Origin: Candidatus Nitrosopelagicus sp. | Lineage (GTDB): Archaea; Thermoproteota; Nitrososphaeria; Nitrososphaerales; Nitrosopumilaceae | Direction of reading: 5' to 3' | DNA length: 50,827 bases | Assembly: GCA_028344575.1 (NCBI GenBank) | Contig: JAOMBO010000006.1 | Coordinates: forward strand, 1-50,827 | Shown here: in pieces, positions 1 to 8,843 of the stretch | Layout of the letters: every line of letters starts with the position of its first letter | Numbering within the stretch: the stretch's first letter is position 1 | The notes under the pieces: generated by a model | Told to the model about the DNA's origin: nothing | Database searches by the model: none | Seen by the model: the letters and a program-made list of their open reading frames with translations, nothing else | Translations under genes and position numbers: made by a program

Positions 1-390
1 TTTAGGAGCTGACTTTGCTTCTTTGAGAGTTTCTTCTGTTACTTCAATTGCATCTGTATCATCTGTTTGAGGTTCAACTTTTTGTTTAATCTCAGGGGAT
101 TTTTTTGAATCTGTTTCATCAGATTCTGTGCCCTCTTCATAATTAGTAACTAAAATGTAACCATCATCTGTTTTTGTCATTTTGACACGGATTTTACGTG
201 GAGGACTTCTAACACCTCTAGACCAAATCAATTGAGCGAGTTCTTCATCAATCTTGATTTCTTGAGTTTTCATGTGTTTACGGCCAAATTCACGGATCAT
301 GTTAATTGCTCTAACTGCGCGATGTTGACTTTGAGAAAGGAGTACTTTTCCTAGTGGAATTGTGTATACACGTTCAAGTTCTTGAGACAA
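1..390 (-). CDS. rpl31e: Ribosomal protein L31e with acidic C-terminal tail (partial at left edge)
   Basis: Large-subunit ribosomal protein L31e, which lies near the peptide exit tunnel. The reading frame starts at TTG 390, directly after the L39e stop, with a GGAGGT Shine-Dalgarno sequence inside the end of L39e. It begins SQELERVYTIPLGKV and carries the family features RAINMIREFG and IDEELAQLIWSRG, then RSPPRKIRVKM, with the core ending near residue 87. After that comes an acidic, Thr/Ser/Lys-rich tail of at least 43 residues, which is still open at base 1, so the C-terminus is outside the window. L31e proteins are usually about 80-100 residues. Identity is certain for the core; the tail is plain in the sequence but of unknown role. 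Confidence 0.93.
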   Translation of the reverse strand, partial: MSQELERVYTIPLGKVLLSQSQHRAVRAINMIREFGRKHMKTQEIKIDEELAQLIWSRGVRSPPRKIRVKMTKTDDGYILVTNYEEGTESDETDSKKSPEIKQKVEPQTDDTDAIEVTEETLKEAKSAPK

Positions 391-549
391 CTATCCAACC
401 TCCACATCAGTGCTACGCCATTGTCTAGCCTTTGGATTTGTTCTAACAGTACGTTTAGTCTTTAGAATAACCCATGCTGGAACAGCAGATGCTTGTTTTG
501 TTTTCTTGATTAATCTGATTTTTCTTGCAGATGTCTTTCTAGCTCCCAT
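391..549 (-). CDS. rpl39e: Ribosomal protein L39e
   Basis: A 52-residue, very basic ribosomal protein of the large subunit that lines the exit tunnel. The start is ATG 549 (MGARKTSARKIRLIKKTKQ) and the hallmark motif VPAWVILKTKR...RTNPK..QWRSTDVEV follows, matching the L39e family over its whole length. The stop codon TAG (391-393) abuts the TTG start of L31e, so the two are translationally linked, as in the common archaeal L39e-L31e arrangement. A TATA-like TTTAAAAAG on the reverse strand (572-580) lies about 27 bases upstream of the start, fitting a leaderless transcript. Confidence 0.95.
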   Translation of the reverse strand: MGARKTSARKIRLIKKTKQASAVPAWVILKTKRTVRTNPKARQWRSTDVEVG

Positions 550-571
550 GAAGTTTCAAACAGATTTTCCT

Positions 572-580
572 CTTTTTAAA
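572..580 (-). promoter_or_regulatory. TATA-like box for the L39e-L31e operon
   Basis: The reverse strand reads TTTAAAAAG, centred about 27 bases upstream of the L39e ATG. This is where an archaeal TATA box would sit for a leaderless mRNA. It lies just outside the 3' end of metH. Inferred from position and composition only. Confidence 0.45.
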
Positions 581-597
581 TCAAGCGTGATTTTACT

Positions 598-3099
598 CTA
601 TAAAACAAAGTATTCTGCTTCAGGATGATGAACAACTATTGCAGCAGTTGATTGTTCAGGAATGATTTGTCCAGATTCTGTTAGTTCCATACCAGATTTT
701 TCTCCATGAATTAATTTCCATACAAGATGTTGTTGTGTCGTATCAGGACAGCTTGGGTATCCCCAACTGTATCTTAAACCACCTTTTTCAGATAATCCAA
801 GTTCATTTTTAATTTTATGATTAATCCATTCTGCCATTGCCTCTGCGGTTTCAACGGCAAGACCATGTAGATAATATGCATCAGTATACTTGTCTTCCTT
901 ATCCCATTTTTCAATTAATTCAGCAGCTTTTGTACCAACAGTTACAGATTGGAATGCAACGATATCATTTTCACCAAAATAATCTGTCAAACACAAATGT
1001 TTTGTTTTTGATGAACGAGGAAAGTCAAAGATTATATCTTGACCTTCAGGACCATCTACAACTAATTTGTCATCACGATTATGACATGAAAAATATCCGT
1101 AAACAGCTTGTGGTTCAAAGAGATTACCATCTATCACACGTTGTTTCCATTCATCAAGAAGTTTTTCGGGATCGTCAATTGTATCAGTTTTTGAATTTCC
1201 TCTAATACCCCAAGAAAGTTTGAAGAGTGAGTTTTTGTTTAGATGATTCCAGATTTCATTTAGATCAAAGTCTTCAGATTTCAATCTAATGACATCATTG
1301 ATTTTTGGGGGAGTTGGTGGCGTTATAGGCTTAACATCACTATGAGGAAGATCTTCAGAGTCAACCTGTTTTATTTTACTTTCTTCCCATTTTGATATTT
1401 TTTCTTTCCAATTATCAACAAATGAATCCTTTTCTTCAGAGACTAGCTTGTCCATTGTTTTAAGTCCATCAAACATGGTTCCACAATAAAATATTCCAGG
1501 TTCGTAAAGTCCATCTTGTTTTGCAATACGGTTAATGTAATTGCTGTTTATTGCAGCACCACCACATAATATTGGAATATTAACATCAGTTTTTCTTGCA
1601 TGTTCAACAAAAAATTGCATTTGTTTTGATGTAGATACCAATAATGCCGAAAGACCTACAGCATCAGGTTTTACTTCATTAATTTTTTCTACAAATTTTT
1701 GCAAAGGAACTTGTTTACCTAAATCATGTACAGTATAGCCATTATTTTCAAAGATAGTTTTTACTAAATTTTTTCCAATATCGTGAACGTCACCATAGAC
1801 AGTTCCTAAAACTAGAATACCTTTGCTAGTTCCCTCTTCTTTTAGCAAGTATTTTTCTAATTCCTTAACTGCAGCCTTCATACATTCTGCAGATTTTAGT
1901 ACAAATGGAAGAATTAATTCACCAGCACCAAATTTGTCACCGACAATTTTCATTGCAGGTAAAAGATCATCATTTAATGTTTGAATAGCACCTTGATGAG
2001 TGGTTTCTTTACTAGCATTAATTGATAAAATTCCATCATTATCAACTAATAGATCTTTATCAGATAATTTTTCAGCAATAGCAGAAACTACATCATTTTG
2101 AATTCCATCTTTAAGACGATTAATTATTCTAAAGTTTGAACGCTTACCAGCAGGCCATGATGGATCAACGTCAACTTTCTTCTTTTGTGCAGTAGAATCT
2201 TGACTGATATTTTCAAAATGAGATATTAAATCAGATAATGCATTTGGATGAGTGTTAAAAATTAAATCTTCTACAAGTTTTCTTTCTTTTTCATCAATTT
2301 CAGTATAAGGTGTTATTTCTCGTGCATTGACAATTGCACTATCAAGACCTGCTTGAACTGCATGGTATAGAAATACAGAGTTCAAAACACGTCGTGTTTG
2401 TGGAGCTAAACCAAAACTAATGTTACTCAAACCAAGAGTTGTGAATGAGTTTGGAAATCTTTCTTTAACAAGTTTAATTCCTTCAAGAGTATGTTTTCCA
2501 GCATCAAGAAATTCATCTTCACCAGTTGCAAGTGTAAATGTTAGAACATCAAAGATGAATTGTTCTGGACGTAAACCATATTTTTTTCCAGATTTGTATA
2601 ATAGCTCAGCAGTTTCAACCTTTTGAGCAGGTGTTTTCGCCATCCCTTCAGGTCCAATACATAATGCAATTGCAGGAAGCCCATATTTTGCCATCAACGG
2701 TGCTAATGCTTTGAATCTACTTCCATCACCTTCCAGATTAATTGAATTGATAATTGGTTTACCAGGAATTTGTTCAATTGCAGATTCAATTACTTCAGGA
2801 TCTGTCGAATCAATTACAAGTGGTGCATCTATCTCTAAACTCAAACTTTTTACTAGTTTCAAAATGAATGCTTTTTCATCTGAACGTTCAGTTGTAGCCA
2901 CACATACATCAATACAATGAGCCCCATCTTCAACTTGATTTCTTGCAAGATCAACTAAACCGTCAAAATCATCATTTAGAACAAGCTGTTTTGCTTTTTT
3001 TGAACCCTGTGTGTTCAATCGCTCTCCAATGATAAGAGGTCCTACCTCCTGTTTCAGATCAACTGATTTTATCGATGAGCTTACTCTAGGCTTTAACAT
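598..3099 (-). CDS. metH: Methionine synthase MetH, pterin/B12/activation module
   Basis: C-terminal three-quarters of cobalamin-dependent methionine synthase, 833 residues. It transfers the methyl group of methyl-tetrahydrofolate (or a related pterin) to B12 and on to homocysteine. Domains in order: pterin-binding TIM barrel (about 20-280, with IIGERLNTQGSKK and IDSTDPEVIESA), helical cap and B12-binding Rossmann domain (about 360-580, with the cobalamin-ligand motif DVHDIGKN), and the SAM-dependent reactivation domain (about 620-833, with RYSWGYPSCPD). The homocysteine-binding domain is absent here and is encoded by the next gene upstream in the same operon, 38 bases away, so the enzyme is split in two. 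Highly confident. Confidence 0.95.
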   Translation of the reverse strand: MLKPRVSSSIKSVDLKQEVGPLIIGERLNTQGSKKAKQLVLNDDFDGLVDLARNQVEDGAHCIDVCVATTERSDEKAFILKLVKSLSLEIDAPLVIDSTDPEVIESAIEQIPGKPIINSINLEGDGSRFKALAPLMAKYGLPAIALCIGPEGMAKTPAQKVETAELLYKSGKKYGLRPEQFIFDVLTFTLATGEDEFLDAGKHTLEGIKLVKERFPNSFTTLGLSNISFGLAPQTRRVLNSVFLYHAVQAGLDSAIVNAREITPYTEIDEKERKLVEDLIFNTHPNALSDLISHFENISQDSTAQKKKVDVDPSWPAGKRSNFRIINRLKDGIQNDVVSAIAEKLSDKDLLVDNDGILSINASKETTHQGAIQTLNDDLLPAMKIVGDKFGAGELILPFVLKSAECMKAAVKELEKYLLKEEGTSKGILVLGTVYGDVHDIGKNLVKTIFENNGYTVHDLGKQVPLQKFVEKINEVKPDAVGLSALLVSTSKQMQFFVEHARKTDVNIPILCGGAAINSNYINRIAKQDGLYEPGIFYCGTMFDGLKTMDKLVSEEKDSFVDNWKEKISKWEESKIKQVDSEDLPHSDVKPITPPTPPKINDVIRLKSEDFDLNEIWNHLNKNSLFKLSWGIRGNSKTDTIDDPEKLLDEWKQRVIDGNLFEPQAVYGYFSCHNRDDKLVVDGPEGQDIIFDFPRSSKTKHLCLTDYFGENDIVAFQSVTVGTKAAELIEKWDKEDKYTDAYYLHGLAVETAEAMAEWINHKIKNELGLSEKGGLRYSWGYPSCPDTTQQHLVWKLIHGEKSGMELTESGQIIPEQSTAAIVVHHPEAEYFVL

Positions 3100-3137
3100 A
3101 CATAATTTTAAATTAAATTTTGTAAATACTTATCTCA

Positions 3138-4088
3138 TCAATCTTTCTTTTGCTGGTCAATAATTTTTCTTAATTGTGTAATATGCTCAGGATTTGTTCC
3201 ACAACAGCCACCAATTATGTTAATTTGCGGATATTCTTCAATGAATGAATTAAGTGCTGATGCCATTTTTTCAGGTGTCATTTTGTATACTGCCTGACCA
3301 CCCACATTTTCAGGCATACCTGCATTTGGAATTACCAGTAATGGTTTATGTTTTTGATCATTGAGCCACTGTATACTTGGTTCCATTTCAATTGGACCAG
3401 TAGAACAATTTAGACCAAAAATATCAATCCCCATATCAGAGACTGTGGTGTATGCAGATTGGACATTTGTTCCTAACAGCATTTTTCCATATTGATCCAA
3501 AGTTACATTTGAAATTAATGTAACCTTCCTTCCAATCTTCTCCATTGCTGAATGAGATGCCTCAACAGCCAATTTCACTTCAAGAATATCTTGACTAGTT
3601 TCAATCAGTAATGCATCTACAGTTCCTTTGATTAATCCCTCAGCTTGTAATTCAAAAGCTTCTCTTATTTGAGATAAAGGCATCTGACCAAGATCAGCAT
3701 CATTAGAACTAGGAAGATAACCAGTAGGTCCCATAGAACCAACAACAAATCTTTGCCTATCAGTAAATTCATCACAAACACTTCTTGCTAGTTCTGCATT
3801 TTTTTGATTTAATTCAACGGTTTGTGCACCAAAACCATATTCATCAAGTTTAATCTTATTTGAACCGAAAGTGTTAGTTTCAATACAATCTGCACCTGCA
3901 GTAAGATACTTTCTATGAATTTCTTTTATCCAATCAGGTTTCGTTGTAGATAATCCATCATTGAATCCATCTTTTCCATCTGGAAAATCTTCAGATTTTG
4001 GGTCATATCTTTGGATTTCTGTTCCCATTGCACCATCAAAAAGAAGAATTCTATTTTCTAATGCATCAGCAAATGTTTCTTTATTCAA
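3138..4088 (-). CDS. metH: Methionine synthase MetH, homocysteine-binding module
   Basis: A 316-residue homocysteine S-methyltransferase domain equal to the N-terminal part of classic MetH. It starts with the family signature ILLFDGAMGTEIQ and keeps the zinc-binding cysteines: one in GLNCSTGP and two in IIGGCCGTNPEHI near the C-terminus. It lies directly upstream of the pterin/B12/activation module and overlaps the MetF-like gene by four bases (4085-4088), so the three are probably co-transcribed. A stand-alone homocysteine methyltransferase using another methyl donor is possible from the domain alone, but the neighbour makes a split MetH far more likely. Confidence 0.93.
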   Translation of the reverse strand: MNKETFADALENRILLFDGAMGTEIQRYDPKSEDFPDGKDGFNDGLSTTKPDWIKEIHRKYLTAGADCIETNTFGSNKIKLDEYGFGAQTVELNQKNAELARSVCDEFTDRQRFVVGSMGPTGYLPSSNDADLGQMPLSQIREAFELQAEGLIKGTVDALLIETSQDILEVKLAVEASHSAMEKIGRKVTLISNVTLDQYGKMLLGTNVQSAYTTVSDMGIDIFGLNCSTGPIEMEPSIQWLNDQKHKPLLVIPNAGMPENVGGQAVYKMTPEKMASALNSFIEEYPQINIIGGCCGTNPEHITQLRKIIDQQKKD

Positions 4089-4819
4089 TTTTGTAATCGT
4101 GTTAAGAAATCTAAAGCTCCTTTAAAATCATTTGGAGATGTGAGTAAAACATCTCCAGTAATACTCTCAATTTCGAGAACAAAAGATGAGAAGTTATCCT
4201 CATAATTAGACCAATCAAGGTTAAGAAATTGTGCAGAACGTGAATTTTTAGGTGAAGGGAATAATAAACAAGGAATTATTGAAAAGCCTTTTGGATTCAG
4301 ATAATCATTGATTCTTTTGACTTGTGAGACATCATGAACTACTTGTGTGACAAAGCCATTTGGCTTAGCTATAACTTTCTTAGAAATCTTATCAAAATTT
4401 GGTTTACTTGGTAATGATAAATAGAAATTGATTTTTTCTCCAAAACCATTTTGAATTAAATGATTAACAGCAAAGCTCGGGATAACTCCAGATTTATAAT
4501 TATTTTCAGGAGAAGGATCACCCATCAAAATTAAAATTCCATCAAGATTGGCATGTATTGCAGAATCAACAAAATCAACAATCTGAGGAATTTTTTTATC
4601 AATTACTCGTAAACTGATTGTTACGTTAAGTTTTGGATATTTTTGTTTAATTTCTGCACCAATAATTAATGGAGAAATTCGTTCAATTCCCAGTACAGAA
4701 TCAGTTACATGAATTCCATCACAAAACTTGCTAATTTGCTCAATTCGTTCATCTAATAACTCAATTCGTGAAGGAGGATCTGATACTTTTGGAGGGTTGA
4801 TTTCATATCTAATCGTCAT
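4085..4819 (-). CDS. Methylenetetrahydrofolate reductase-like protein (MetF family)
   Basis: Probable 5,10-methylenetetrahydrofolate reductase, the enzyme supplying the methyl group used by MetH. The N-terminus TIRYEINPPK matches the FExxPP motif of MetF, whose Glu is catalytic, and the body has the look of a short TIM barrel (GILILMGDPSPEN, a typical MetF flavin-site region). The start is placed at the second ATG (4819); an in-frame ATG at 4831 would add MISH. At 244 residues it is shorter than the usual 280-300, with a shortened C-terminal part. First gene of the metF-metH-metH operon, which supports the role. Moderately sure of the exact reaction. Confidence 0.75.
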   Translation of the reverse strand: MTIRYEINPPKVSDPPSRIELLDERIEQISKFCDGIHVTDSVLGIERISPLIIGAEIKQKYPKLNVTISLRVIDKKIPQIVDFVDSAIHANLDGILILMGDPSPENNYKSGVIPSFAVNHLIQNGFGEKINFYLSLPSKPNFDKISKKVIAKPNGFVTQVVHDVSQVKRINDYLNPKGFSIIPCLLFPSPKNSRSAQFLNLDWSNYEDNFSSFVLEIESITGDVLLTSPNDFKGALDFLTRLQN

Positions 4820-4880
4820 ATGTGAAATCACGATACACTTGATTAAAACTTCTCTATGTTTAGCGATTTACTGATTAGGT

Positions 4881-4890
4881 TTTTATCTAA
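4881..4890 (+). promoter_or_regulatory. TATA-like box for the PEFG-CTERM gene
   Basis: TTTTATCTAA is centred about 24 bases upstream of ATG 4909, in the divergent gap between the MetF-like gene and the secreted protein. The position fits a leaderless archaeal promoter. Composition-based call. Confidence 0.4.
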
Positions 4891-4908
4891 TTTTAACAAA
4901 ATTAGGAC

Positions 4909-6372
4909 ATGAAAGAATTGGTTTTGACAATAATCGCTTTAGGAGTTTTTACAATGTTTTATCCAGGAATTGCAGATGCCGGAATGTACGGGGAAGTGTA
5001 TATTCCAAAGCATGAATTTATAGGATTTTTTGACGAGAATGAAACATACACAATTTTTGCAGGAGTTAAAAATAAAGAATATTTCCCAATTATACCGACA
5101 GTAACAATTTCAATTCAAGATGGCGATGAACTTATTGTCAGAGAATACAGACTTGCTGCAATAATGCCAGAGAACATGTTGCCAATGAAAGTTCAAATTC
5201 CAGAAGTTAGTACTAAAAACCCAATCTTACTTGAGCCAACAATAACATATGAAAAAACTACTGAATCATTTACAGGTGGATACATAATTTATGATGATAG
5301 TTTACAGATTTTAGATGATGGAAGTTTAGTTGGAAAAATTAGAAATGGAGGTGAAGAGACTTTTGAAAAATTTAGAATTTATGCATTAATAAAAGACAAA
5401 GATGATGTTATAATCGATATTACAGCATCAGATATCTATGATACTATGAAACCAGGAGAAGTTTTTGATTTTAAATTATTGGCATCACCAAGTATAGCAG
5501 ATAAAGTTGATTATTACAGTTGTTTTGCATTCGGTGATGATGCGATACAACCACTTACAGTAAAACAAAATGATGATACATTTACTTTCAGGTATACTGC
5601 AAATGCATGGTTTACAGATGCAGAATTTTCGAATGATGGAAGTGAATTGAACATGTACTCTTTGAATGGATTTCAGCTTCCAGTTGTAGGAAGTTTTGAA
5701 TTTCCAACTAACTCTTTGAATGAAAAATATGATGTGATATTAGATGGAGAAAAGTTTGCAAAGGGTGCAAGTTCAAAAGATCCAAAAATAAGATTTACAG
5801 AATCAGTTGAGACGTTACAAAGTATAGATGAAATGGGAAATTGGCATCTCTACTTTGAAGTACCAGAAGCATTTCAAGGAAATGTAAAAATTTCAGGATT
5901 TATGGAAAATGATGGAACTGCAGTTGTACCTGATGAGATTGATTTGACAACTCTAATTTATCATGAAATTGAAGGAGGCGAAGTAATCGACATTACAGCA
6001 AAACCAAAAAAAGCATCACTAGTTATCAACATCAATTCAGTAGATGATGGTGAACTATTATTGAAAATTAATGATTTTCTTGTTAGACCGTTTGATAATG
6101 ATGAATTCATAGCTCAAATTCATTCAGAACCAGGATTGTTTAATGAGGAAACAGAAACAGTCTACATAACAGATGAATTTGGATTTGAAAATGGACAAAC
6201 AATCACAATTCCATTTAAGAAAGGAACGGAAAAGATAGAGATTTTTGGTAGTTATGTCGTGCCAGAATTTGGTCAAATGGTTATGATAGTTCTGGCAGCC
6301 ACAATTATTGGAATTGTGGTTATTTCAAAAAAGACAAACTCATTTAGTAATTTGTTTTACACAAAAATGTGA
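4909..6372 (+). CDS. Secreted PEFG-CTERM surface protein
   Basis: A 487-residue exported protein of unknown specific function. It opens with a signal peptide (MKELVLTIIALGVFTMF, probable cleavage near IADAG). A long beta-rich extracellular region follows. It ends with VVPEFG (PEFG at 452-455), a hydrophobic segment (MVMIVLAATIIGIVVI) and a short basic tail (SKKTN). This tripartite ending is the thaumarchaeal PEFG-CTERM sorting signal, thought to be cut by a dedicated archaeosortase and anchored to the cell surface. There are few Cys and many acidic residues, as in surface-layer-associated proteins. Its stop overlaps the GTG start of the NUDIX gene by four bases. The sorting signal is clear; the ligand or role is not. 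Confidence 0.85.
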   Translation: MKELVLTIIALGVFTMFYPGIADAGMYGEVYIPKHEFIGFFDENETYTIFAGVKNKEYFPIIPTVTISIQDGDELIVREYRLAAIMPENMLPMKVQIPEVSTKNPILLEPTITYEKTTESFTGGYIIYDDSLQILDDGSLVGKIRNGGEETFEKFRIYALIKDKDDVIIDITASDIYDTMKPGEVFDFKLLASPSIADKVDYYSCFAFGDDAIQPLTVKQNDDTFTFRYTANAWFTDAEFSNDGSELNMYSLNGFQLPVVGSFEFPTNSLNEKYDVILDGEKFAKGASSKDPKIRFTESVETLQSIDEMGNWHLYFEVPEAFQGNVKISGFMENDGTAVVPDEIDLTTLIYHEIEGGEVIDITAKPKKASLVININSVDDGELLLKINDFLVRPFDNDEFIAQIHSEPGLFNEETETVYITDEFGFENGQTITIPFKKGTEKIEIFGSYVVPEFGQMVMIVLAATIIGIVVISKKTNSFSNLFYTKM

Positions 6373-6923
6373 ATTTAGAACTAATTAGAAATTCAATTAC
6401 ATCTGACATTAATCCAATTTTATCGAACAATGATGGAACAAAATTATCTTCTGTTTTGATTATCATTTTTGAGGATTCACCAAAAATTTTAATGATAAAA
6501 AAACCAATTACAATGAAACATCATGGAGGAGAAATTGCATTTCCAGGAGGAAAGATATCTAATGAAGATGATGATTTGCTAGATACCGCAATTAGAGAGA
6601 CGTTTGAAGAAACAGGAATCAGGGTTAAACGTGAAGATATAATTGGACAATTAAAACCAGTTACAACATTAAATTCTGGGTTTACAATTTTACCATTCAT
6701 CTGTATATTAGATGAAATTAAAAATTTAACACCAAATTCAGAAGTAGATGAATTTTTAGAAATTCCTTTGATGTCATTTTTAGAAACGCTTGAAAATGAT
6801 TCAGATCCAGAACATAACTCAATTCAAGAAATGTACGTATTTAGATTTGAGAAACACTTGATTTGGGGTGCATCAGCCAGAATGCTCAAGCAGATTACAA
6901 CAAAATTAAAAATAAACGAATGA
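6369..6923 (+). CDS. NUDIX hydrolase, CoA-pyrophosphatase-like
   Basis: A 184-residue NUDIX pyrophosphohydrolase. The NUDIX box is complete: the G of GGK, then the Glu/Asp-rich spacer, then RETFEETGI, preceded by GGEIAFPGGK, which resembles the NudL-type CoA diphosphatases. Substrates of that branch are CoA and its derivatives, but the box alone does not prove the substrate. The start is GTG 6369, overlapping the TGA of the upstream surface-protein gene (GTGA), which indicates translational coupling although the two functions are unrelated. Confidence 0.85.
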   Translation: MNLELIRNSITSDINPILSNNDGTKLSSVLIIIFEDSPKILMIKKPITMKHHGGEIAFPGGKISNEDDDLLDTAIRETFEETGIRVKREDIIGQLKPVTTLNSGFTILPFICILDEIKNLTPNSEVDEFLEIPLMSFLETLENDSDPEHNSIQEMYVFRFEKHLIWGASARMLKQITTKLKINE

Positions 6924-6950
6924 TTTTACCTCTTCTTTCAAATTAGGTGA

Positions 6951-8093
6951 TTGAAGAAGAAACATGTGTTACAAAGGGATAATCTGAATAACTTAGTTAG
7001 AGGAACTACATTTTTCCAACATTCTGGAATAGCAATTACATTTGTATTTATGCCAATTATTGCAAGTCTTGTTGCAAAATCTGTTTTTGAGATTGGTATA
7101 ATTGTTGCATCATTTGCGTTTGCACAAATTCTAACTGAAACATATTTTGGTCGTATGTCAGATAGAAAGGCAAAACGATTACTATTCATAAGAGTGGGAT
7201 TCATTTTATGCGCAATTACATTTGGTTTACATTATTTTGCAGATAATACCACATACCTAATCATAGCAAGATTGGGTGCAGGAATAGCGTCAGGAATTAT
7301 GATTCCACCAATGTTAGCATATGCATATGAGGCAGGAAAAGGAAAATCAAAGGTTGCATCAGTAATATCATTTCACGCTCTAGGATGGCTTGCAGGAATA
7401 GTTGCAGCAGGATTAGCAAATGATGAAAAATTAATTTTTGTTGTGAGTAGTTGTTTTTTCATTATAGGATTTATCATTTCATTGAATCTTCCTAAGATAC
7501 AAACGGAAAAAATTGTAGAAAAAGGAATAATCAAGAAGATTATTGTAAAAAACAAATTTCTTTTTTCATCATTATTAATTCGTCATATTGGAGCAGCGGC
7601 TGCATGGACAGTTCTACCTATCATGTTAATGGAATATTTCGGTGCAGAGTTATATCAAGTTTCAATGGTATACGTAGCAAATACTCTAACTGCATTTCTT
7701 GTCATGAATTTGATGTCAAAGAGGATTCAGATTCAAAATATTACAAAATTCAAGATTGGAATAGGAATGACGGTCATAGTATTCGTGGGATTAGCATTAA
7801 TTTCAGATTGGTGGATGGCATGGCCATTCATGGCCATAGTTGGATGTTCATGGGCATTTTTGTTTATTGGAGGAAACTTCCATCTGATGGAAAACAATCC
7901 AAGGTCAACATCAACAGCAATTTTTAGCTCTACATTAGCAATTTCCACAGTTATTGGTCCAGTGATTGCAGGAATCATTGCATACTATACAGACTATACA
8001 GCAGTCATGATTTTTGCAGTGGTAGTTACACTAACAGCATTCATAATTTCAACTAAAATGAAGTCAGAGAAACCTAACGAAGTCCCCATTTAG
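6951..8093 (+). CDS. MFS transporter
   Basis: A 380-residue major facilitator superfamily permease with about 12 hydrophobic segments. The conserved loop after the second helix reads YFGRMSDRKAKRLL, the MFS GxxxDRxGR-type motif. The substrate cannot be told. The start is taken as TTG 6951, which lies only one base after an AGGTGA stretch, so the true start is uncertain; the next in-frame candidate is GTG at 6966. The gene converges on the ABC permease and their 3' ends overlap by 20 bases (8074-8093). Confidence 0.8.
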   Translation: MKKKHVLQRDNLNNLVRGTTFFQHSGIAITFVFMPIIASLVAKSVFEIGIIVASFAFAQILTETYFGRMSDRKAKRLLFIRVGFILCAITFGLHYFADNTTYLIIARLGAGIASGIMIPPMLAYAYEAGKGKSKVASVISFHALGWLAGIVAAGLANDEKLIFVVSSCFFIIGFIISLNLPKIQTEKIVEKGIIKKIIVKNKFLFSSLLIRHIGAAAAWTVLPIMLMEYFGAELYQVSMVYVANTLTAFLVMNLMSKRIQIQNITKFKIGIGMTVIVFVGLALISDWWMAWPFMAIVGCSWAFLFIGGNFHLMENNPRSTSTAIFSSTLAISTVIGPVIAGIIAYYTDYTAVMIFAVVVTLTAFIISTKMKSEKPNEVPI

Positions 8094-8832
8094 TCATAAC
8101 CTTATCTTCTAATTTTTTAAAGACAAAGCCATCAATTAGAATTCCAATTCCCATAATTACAAGCATCATTGCAATAACTTGAGATACATCATTTAGTTGT
8201 CTTCCAACATTTAGCAAAAATCCAAGACCCAAAAATGAGAAAAGAAGTTCTGCACCAATTACACCTCTCCATGCAAACGCCCATCCTTGTTTGAATCCAG
8301 AAATCATGTATGGAAATGCAGCAGGTATGAGGATTGTCGTGATCAGTTGACCACCTTTAGCACCCATATTTCGCGCAGCCTCAATAAATGATGGATCGAT
8401 ATTTTTCACTCCAGTGTACGTATTGATTGTAACAGCAAAAATTGCACCAATTGCAGTGACAAATATTATTCCAGAATCAGAGAGGCCAAACCATAAGATT
8501 GCAAGTGGAACCCAAGCTACTGAAGGAATTGATTGTAATCCAAGTACAAGGGAACCAATAGTTTGATTTACAGTCTCAACACGAGCCATGAATATTCCAA
8601 GTAACATTCCACCACCAATTGCAATTGATAATCCAATTACCAAACGCCACATACTAGTTGCAATTCCATAAAACAAACTTCCATCAGATATACCATAAAG
8701 TAGATCTTCTCCAACTTCTATAGGAGAAGGAAATATGTTATCAGGCCAGATTTCTGCAGAATCAATTCCTTGCCAAACAATTATGATTAGTACATAAAAT
8801 GCAATTTTTTTACCTAAGAGATTTGCTTTCAT
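8074..8832 (-). CDS. ABC transporter permease (SsuC/TauC/NrtB type)
   Basis: A 252-residue inner-membrane subunit of an ABC importer with about six hydrophobic helices. The cytoplasmic EAA loop that contacts the ATPase is present (EAARNMGAKGGQLITTILIP). It belongs to the nitrate/sulfonate/taurine permease class. It is the last gene of a three-gene operon: substrate-binding protein, ATPase, permease, with an 11-base gap from the ATPase. The imported compound cannot be assigned from sequence. Confidence 0.88.
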   Translation of the reverse strand: MKANLLGKKIAFYVLIIIVWQGIDSAEIWPDNIFPSPIEVGEDLLYGISDGSLFYGIATSMWRLVIGLSIAIGGGMLLGIFMARVETVNQTIGSLVLGLQSIPSVAWVPLAILWFGLSDSGIIFVTAIGAIFAVTINTYTGVKNIDPSFIEAARNMGAKGGQLITTILIPAAFPYMISGFKQGWAFAWRGVIGAELLFSFLGLGFLLNVGRQLNDVSQVIAMMLVIMGIGILIDGFVFKKLEDKVMTKWGLR

Positions 8833-8843
8833 TGAATAAACAC

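Noticed and set aside
837-1205. A 122-codon forward frame opposite metH
   Set aside because: Antisense to the conserved MetH activation domain; its His/Gln-rich translation resembles no protein.
3138-4831. Cobalamin riboswitch ahead of the B12-dependent methionine genes
   Set aside because: The gap upstream of the MetF-like gene is under 100 bases and shared with a divergent promoter; no conserved B12-box or long leader is visible.
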